Part shown: positions 6,016 through 9,277 of the stretch, in pieces | How the letters are laid out: the number at the start of each line of letters is the position of its first letter | Position numbering within the stretch: the first letter of the stretch is position 1 | DNA from: an uncultured Actinomycetes bacterium | GTDB lineage: Bacteria; Actinomycetota; Actinomycetes; Nanopelagicales; Nanopelagicaceae | NCBI GenBank assembly: GCA_903921405.1 | Contig: CAIXPV010000187.1 | Location: forward strand, 1-9,277 | Length of the DNA: 9,277 nt | Reading direction: 5' to 3' | Notes under the pieces: generated by a model | Database searches by the model: none | What the model was told of the DNA's origin: nothing | The model's input: only the letters and a program-made list of their open reading frames with translations | Made by a program: the position numbers and the translations under genes

Positions 6016-6983
6016 TAGTTACCTCCCAATGGGAAGAAACATGCAACCGAACTATTGTCAGTGATAACGGTAGGTGGAACCTCCGAATGACAACGGGCTT
6101 GAGCGCGAGAGCATCGAGCGGCAAAACCGCATGAATTACCCACTAACCAAGGCTTTTCTGGCACTCCTGAGATCGAAGTAAGCCTTTCGCGGTTTGTACC
6201 TGTAGACGTTGGTAATGATGACAAGAGTCCTGCCGTGTAAGGGTGCTTTGGTTTTCTAAATATTTCTTCGACCGTACCAGATTCAACAATGCGCCCGGCA
6301 TACATAACATTAAGACGATCGACAAGGTTTGCAACAACGCCTAAATCGTGGGTGATCCATAGCATTGACATATTTCTTTTCTTACGCGCCTCTGAGACTA
6401 GAGCCAATATCTGCTGCTGAATTGTTACATCCAATGCAGTGGTTGGTTCATCAGCAATTAACAATTGTGGTGATAAAAGTAAGGCCATTGCAATCATGAT
6501 TCGTTGGCGCATACCACCTGAAAATTCGTGTGGATAGCTTTCCATGGCTCTATTGACGTCTGGAATTCCCACTTCTGATAAAAGTGCACGCACTTGATTC
6601 TGCGAACTCTCGTTTATTCCACCATGTGATGCAATAACTTCTAACAGCTGTTTTCCCAGTTTCATCACTGGATTCAATGCCGTCATAGGATCTTGATAAA
6701 TCATCGCTATTTCATTACCACGAATCTTACGAAGTTCTTCGTTATTAAGGGTTAAGAGGTTCTTGTCTTTAAATGTAACTGAGCCGCTCACAACTTCTAC
6801 TCCCCGAGGTAGAAGACCAAGAATAGAAAGAGCCGATAACGTCTTACCAGATCCGCTCTCACCAACTACTCCAACAGCCTCACCAAGACCAATATCAAAC
6901 GAAACTTGATTGACAAGCGTTCGCGGATCTTGAACTGTAGAAATCCCAAGATCTTTAACTGACAGTAGTAATGGCTGGGTCAT
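6015..6983 (-). CDS. Oligo/dipeptide ABC transporter ATP-binding protein (OppD/DppD type)
   Basis: The second ATPase of the peptide importer, 322 residues. Motifs: Walker A GESGSGKT (41-48), Q-loop Gln97 (YQDPMTALNP), signature FSGGMRQR (154-161), Walker B LLIADEP (174-180) with TTALD, and switch His212 (ITHDLGVV). FSGGMRQR with ADEPTTALDVT is the usual D-subunit form. The C-terminal extension carries HPYTAGLL and four Cys (C-x5-C-x6-C and a final Cys before the end), the pattern that binds a 4Fe-4S cluster in related peptide ATPases. The frame extends upstream to an ATG at 7091, but I reject that start: the extra 36 residues would overlap the permease gene by over 100 bases and match no ABC N-terminus. 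The ATG at 6983 overlaps the permease C stop (ATGA) and has GGAG six bases ahead. Confidence 0.93.
   Translation of the reverse strand: MTQPLLLSVKDLGISTVQDPRTLVNQVSFDIGLGEAVGVVGESGSGKTLSALSILGLLPRGVEVVSGSVTFKDKNLLTLNNEELRKIRGNEIAMIYQDPMTALNPVMKLGKQLLEVIASHGGINESSQNQVRALLSEVGIPDVNRAMESYPHEFSGGMRQRIMIAMALLLSPQLLIADEPTTALDVTIQQQILALVSEARKKRNMSMLWITHDLGVVANLVDRLNVMYAGRIVESGTVEEIFRKPKHPYTAGLLSSLPTSTGTNRERLTSISGVPEKPWLVGNSCGFAARCSRAQARCHSEVPPTVITDNSSVACFFPLGGN
6021..6026 (-). promoter_or_regulatory. Ribosome binding site of the ATPase F gene
   Basis: GGAGGT on the minus strand, five bases before the ATG at 6015 and within the last codons of the ATPase D gene. Near-perfect anti-SD match at a TAATG stop/start overlap. 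Confidence 0.7.
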
Positions 6984-7837
6984 GAACTTCTCCGAGCTGG
7001 ATCTAGCGCATCTCGTAAGCCATCGCCCACTAAATTGAGGCCCACAACTACGATTGTGATGAATAGTGATGGGAAGACTAAAGTCCACCAAGCAAAGGCA
7101 GCTAATGGTTGTGCATCTGAGACCATGAGACCAAGTGATGGCGTGGGCGGTTGAGTGCCTAAACCTAAGAAACTCAGGCCTGATTCAGTCAAAATTGCCC
7201 ACGAGAGCGATAGCGCAATCTGCACCACGATTGGCGCAAAAACATTTGGAAAAATATGTTTTCTTAAGATTCTAAAAGATGAGAACCCTAAAACTCGAGA
7301 TATTTTGATGTAGTCCATCTCTTTAACGGTTAAAACAGGACCTCGAGCAACACGTATAAATATCGGTGTATATACAACTCCAATTGCAAGCGCGGTGTCA
7401 TACCAAGCATTTCCAAGGCTTGCCACAATAGCTAGAGCTAACAAAATTGCTGGGAAGGCAAAAAATACATCGCTGACTCTCGTTACAAGTTGATCAAACC
7501 ACTTTCCAACATAGCCAGCCAGAATTCCGAAAGTCACACCCAAAATAGTTGCTAACGATACAGCGGTGATTGAGACTGTAAGGGAACGCCGCATTCCTTC
7601 TAAAGTACGCGAGAAAACATCTCGTCCGAAATCATCGGTGCCAAACCAGAAATGTGCCGAAGGTCCTTGTAAAATATTGTCGATATGTTGTTCTACTGGA
7701 TCATAAGGAGTGATTCCGAAAATAGAACATATGGCAACAATAACCATTATGAGGACTAAGACTGCACCAACTATCCCACTAGTACTTTGTAAGTAGTAGT
7801 GCAAAGCACCTTTAGTTTTAATCTCTTTATTTTTCAT
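6980..7837 (-). CDS. Oligo/dipeptide ABC transporter permease (OppC/DppC type)
   Basis: Inner-membrane subunit of the peptide importer, 285 residues. A first hydrophobic helix spans about 20-42. The conserved extracytoplasmic stretch FWFGTDDFGRDVFSR (63-77) follows, a hallmark of DppC/OppC. Further membrane segments lie at about 88-110, 127-140, 147-162, 200-220 and 247-271. The cytoplasmic EAA-type coupling loop, which docks on the ATPases, is at about 171-199 (DYIKISRVLGFSSFRILRK). LSFLGLGTQPPTPSLG (221-236) is another strongly conserved family segment. Start ATG overlaps the permease B stop (ATGA, 7834-7837), and its own TGA overlaps the ATPase D start, so the four core transporter genes are translationally chained. 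The ribosome site is weak (GGAT), which fits coupling. Confidence 0.94.
   Translation of the reverse strand: MKNKEIKTKGALHYYLQSTSGIVGAVLVLIMVIVAICSIFGITPYDPVEQHIDNILQGPSAHFWFGTDDFGRDVFSRTLEGMRRSLTVSITAVSLATILGVTFGILAGYVGKWFDQLVTRVSDVFFAFPAILLALAIVASLGNAWYDTALAIGVVYTPIFIRVARGPVLTVKEMDYIKISRVLGFSSFRILRKHIFPNVFAPIVVQIALSLSWAILTESGLSFLGLGTQPPTPSLGLMVSDAQPLAAFAWWTLVFPSLFITIVVVGLNLVGDGLRDALDPARRSS
6990..6993 (-). promoter_or_regulatory. Ribosome binding site that sets the ATPase D start
   Basis: GGAG (within GGAGAAG, 6987-6993) on the minus strand, six bases before the ATG at 6983. It supports the short N-terminus MTQPLLLSVKDL over the start at 7091. Confidence 0.6.
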
Positions 7838-8805
7838 TTTTTAATCCGTGGATCGATTTTACGATAAATTACATCAGTCGCAACGTTAATGAGCACAAAC
7901 ATAATTGCAAAAACCATAATGCTGCTTTGAACGGTGGCATATTCACGTTTCATAATCGCATCAAGAATTTGGCGCCCCATTCCTGGTAGGGCAAAGATTT
8001 TCTCAACAATTACTGCGCCACCGAGTAGATATCCAAACTGAATTCCTGTCATGGTGACGATTGGTATAAGTGAGTTGCGCAAAACATGTCGGTACTGGAC
8101 CTTATTATTCGGTACACCTTTGCCATGTGCGGTTCGAACGAAATCTTTATCTACAGTTTCAAGTAAGGCAGATCTCGTTGTACGCATAACAGGAGCAGCC
8201 ACGGCTATACCTAGTACTAGTCCGGGAAACATCATTTGCTGGAAGTTCATCCAGGGGTTCTCCCAAGGGGTCATGTACTCATAACCATTGGGAAAATAGT
8301 GAAATTTATTTGCCATGACAGTAACAATTCCGGTGCTCAAGACAAAGCCAGGAATAGCTAGAGCAAGTAACCCAAATAACTGGCCAGCAAAATCGCGTGT
8401 GCTACCAGGTTTCTTAGCGCTAAACATTCCGATTGCAATACCCAGGACGACTCCAAGTACGGTTCCAATTATGGCTAACTCAATTGTGACGGGTAAAGAA
8501 GATTTTGTGAGTGTTGCAACTGATACGCCGGTTGAGTAAGCAAAACCGAGTTTTCCGGTTAAGAAACTATGAATCCACGAGATGTACTGGAGTAAAAGAG
8601 ATTGATCGATACCGTAGTAGACACGAAGCTCAGCTATTTGGCCAGGTGTAAGTGCGCCTGTCTCAATTCCAAATGCGCCCGTAATTGAATCACCGGGTAT
8701 GACGCGAAGTACCAAAAATACAAAAATCGAGATACCAAAAAGTGTGGCTAGAACGCTGAGGGTGCGTGAGAGGCCTGGAATCTTCATTAATCTTCTAAAA
8801 CTCAC
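7834..8805 (-). CDS. Oligo/dipeptide ABC transporter permease (OppB/DppB type)
   Basis: The partner membrane subunit, 323 residues. It opens with the typical OppB/DppB first helix (about 14-36) ending in LRVIPGDS (33-40). A periplasmic segment contains the usual YGIDQSLLLQYISWI (64-78). Further helices lie at about 107-128, 141-163, 193-207, 247-268 and 294-312. The EAA-type coupling loop is at about 217-246 (DFVRTAHGKGVPNNKV followed by the LRNSLIPI segment). IVEKIFALPGMGRQIL (266-281) is a near-universal family motif. The start is a GTG at 8805 with GAGG four bases upstream. An in-frame ATG at 8787 would give a protein six residues shorter, but has only a weak ribosome site. It is the first gene after the hairpin that follows the binding-protein gene. 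Confidence 0.93.
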   Translation of the reverse strand: MSFRRLMKIPGLSRTLSVLATLFGISIFVFLVLRVIPGDSITGAFGIETGALTPGQIAELRVYYGIDQSLLLQYISWIHSFLTGKLGFAYSTGVSVATLTKSSLPVTIELAIIGTVLGVVLGIAIGMFSAKKPGSTRDFAGQLFGLLALAIPGFVLSTGIVTVMANKFHYFPNGYEYMTPWENPWMNFQQMMFPGLVLGIAVAAPVMRTTRSALLETVDKDFVRTAHGKGVPNNKVQYRHVLRNSLIPIVTMTGIQFGYLLGGAVIVEKIFALPGMGRQILDAIMKREYATVQSSIMVFAIMFVLINVATDVIYRKIDPRIKK

Positions 8806-8809
8806 GTAG

Positions 8810-8813
8810 CCTC
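8810..8813 (-). promoter_or_regulatory. Ribosome binding site supporting the GTG start of permease B
   Basis: GAGG (within GTGAGG, 8810-8815) on the minus strand, four bases before the GTG at 8805. The spacing is slightly short, but it is better than anything ahead of the ATG at 8787. Confidence 0.5.
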
Positions 8814-8853
8814 ACCGTCCTCTCTTTGCCTAATCATCCTGCACATTAAAAGA

Positions 8854-8896
8854 AAAGGGACAGTGCGTGAAATGAGATTTCACACACTGTCCCTTT
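8854..8896 (-). terminator. Strong hairpin with U-rich tail: terminator/attenuator between binding-protein and permease genes
   Basis: A 20-base inverted repeat (8854-8873 with 8877-8896) closes a three-base loop. The one imperfect pair (8866/8884) is C-A on the plus strand but G-U on the minus-strand RNA, so the stem is unbroken only in the RNA of the operon. On that strand the stem is followed by TCTTTTAAT, a U-rich run. It begins six bases after the stop of the binding-protein gene. Partial termination here would leave the binding protein more abundant than the membrane and ATPase subunits; a role in stabilising the upstream mRNA 3' end is equally possible. Confidence 0.8.
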
Positions 8897-8901
8897 CTTA
8901 C

Positions 8902-9277
8902 TTACTTGAGATCTGCCTTGCGAAGTTCAATAAGTGAACCTGTAGCAAGAGGAATGAATCCCGTAACGTTCTTAGTAGTAATACGGTACTCAAATGGTGC
9001 GAAAAGCCAGATCCATACAGCGTTATCTTCTAGTTCTTTAGAGATAGCTGTGTATGCGGCTTTACGATCAGATACGCGTCCTGATGACTTACCTTTTGTA
9101 AAGTTAGCATCAAGAGTTGCAGATGAATAACCAGCTACCTTGTTCAGGTTTCCAGTTGATGTGAAGTAACGGGTGTACATGGTGTCTGGATCGATACGTC
9201 CACCATTATTAGCAACCGATGAACCGAAATCTCCAGCTAACCAGCGAGAAACGAAGGTTGAATCATCAACCGCGTCG
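8902..9277 (-). CDS. Family-5 extracellular solute-binding protein (OppA/DppA type), C-terminal part
   Basis: The 3' end of the peptide-binding component of the importer. The frame stays open to the right edge, so the ATG at 9180 is an internal Met, not the start. About 125 residues are visible. They contain a WLAGDFGSS segment, then GGRIDPDTMYTRYFTSTGNLNKVAGYSS, a Ser/Lys-rich helix region with RKAAYTAISKELEDNAVWIWLFAPFEYRITTKNVTGF, and a final IELRKADLK. This order (a YfTStGn-type stretch, a helix of dimer-like AYxxIxKxLxDxAvwiwL, then xxxVTGF) is typical of the C-terminal lobe of family-5 binding proteins. The signal peptide or lipobox and most of the ligand pocket are off-window, so substrate cannot be judged. 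It leads the operon and is followed after six bases by a strong hairpin. Confidence 0.88.
   Translation of the reverse strand, partial: DAVDDSTFVSRWLAGDFGSSVANNGGRIDPDTMYTRYFTSTGNLNKVAGYSSATLDANFTKGKSSGRVSDRKAAYTAISKELEDNAVWIWLFAPFEYRITTKNVTGFIPLATGSLIELRKADLK

Noticed and set aside
6984..7091. Upstream in-frame extension of ATPase D (36 extra residues)
   Set aside because: It would overlap the permease C coding region by more than 100 bases and matches no ABC ATPase N-terminus; the ATG at 6983 has a ribosome site and an ATGA overlap.
8854..8896. Hairpin as a REP/MITE-like mobile repeat
   Set aside because: Only one copy in the window, no target duplication, placed directly after a stop codon and followed by a U-run; a terminator/attenuator explains it better.
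9178..9180. ATG at 9180 as start of a small 92-residue protein
   Set aside because: The same frame continues open to the window edge with family-5 binding-protein sequence, so this is an internal Met.

Overview
The window looks like a low-GC, compact actinobacterial chromosome, with genes overlapping or separated by only a few bases. The MutY is the short actinobacterial-looking type, and A+T is well above that of typical soil actinobacteria. A streamlined freshwater actinobacterium (acI / Nanopelagicales-like) is my best guess. This is inferred from style and gene content; no rRNA or marker phylogeny is available here.

Layout. Positions 2-1317 (+) hold a housekeeping DNA-maintenance pair: the 3' end of radA, overlapped by four bases by mutY. 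Positions 1337-3393 (-) hold a two-gene operon: an enolase-superfamily dipeptide epimerase with the residue pattern of L-Ala-D/L-Glu epimerases, then a cytoplasmic beta-lactamase-fold serine hydrolase. Positions 3406-3912 (+) hold a lone GNAT acetyltransferase, divergent from the epimerase and tail-to-tail overlapping anmK. Positions 3899-9277 (-) hold one long operon read right to left: a family-5 peptide-binding lipoprotein or periplasmic protein (3' end only), a strong hairpin, permeases B and C, ATPases D and F, and finally anmK (anhydro-N-acetylmuramic acid kinase). No mobile element, CRISPR array, tRNA or rRNA gene is seen, and no gene-free stretch exceeds 100 bases.

How the genes fit together. 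AnmK as the last gene of an Opp/Dpp-type operon, next to an Ala-Glu epimerase and an AmiE-type candidate amidase, suggests a muropeptide (cell-wall fragment) scavenging locus. Wall peptides or muropeptides would be imported by the ABC transporter. The serine hydrolase may split MurNAc from the peptide. The epimerase would turn L-Ala-D-Glu into L-Ala-L-Glu for ordinary peptidases, and AnmK would phosphorylate anhydroMurNAc to MurNAc-6-phosphate. The catalytic assignments of AnmK and the epimerase are well supported by motifs. The transporter substrate and the amidase role are inference.
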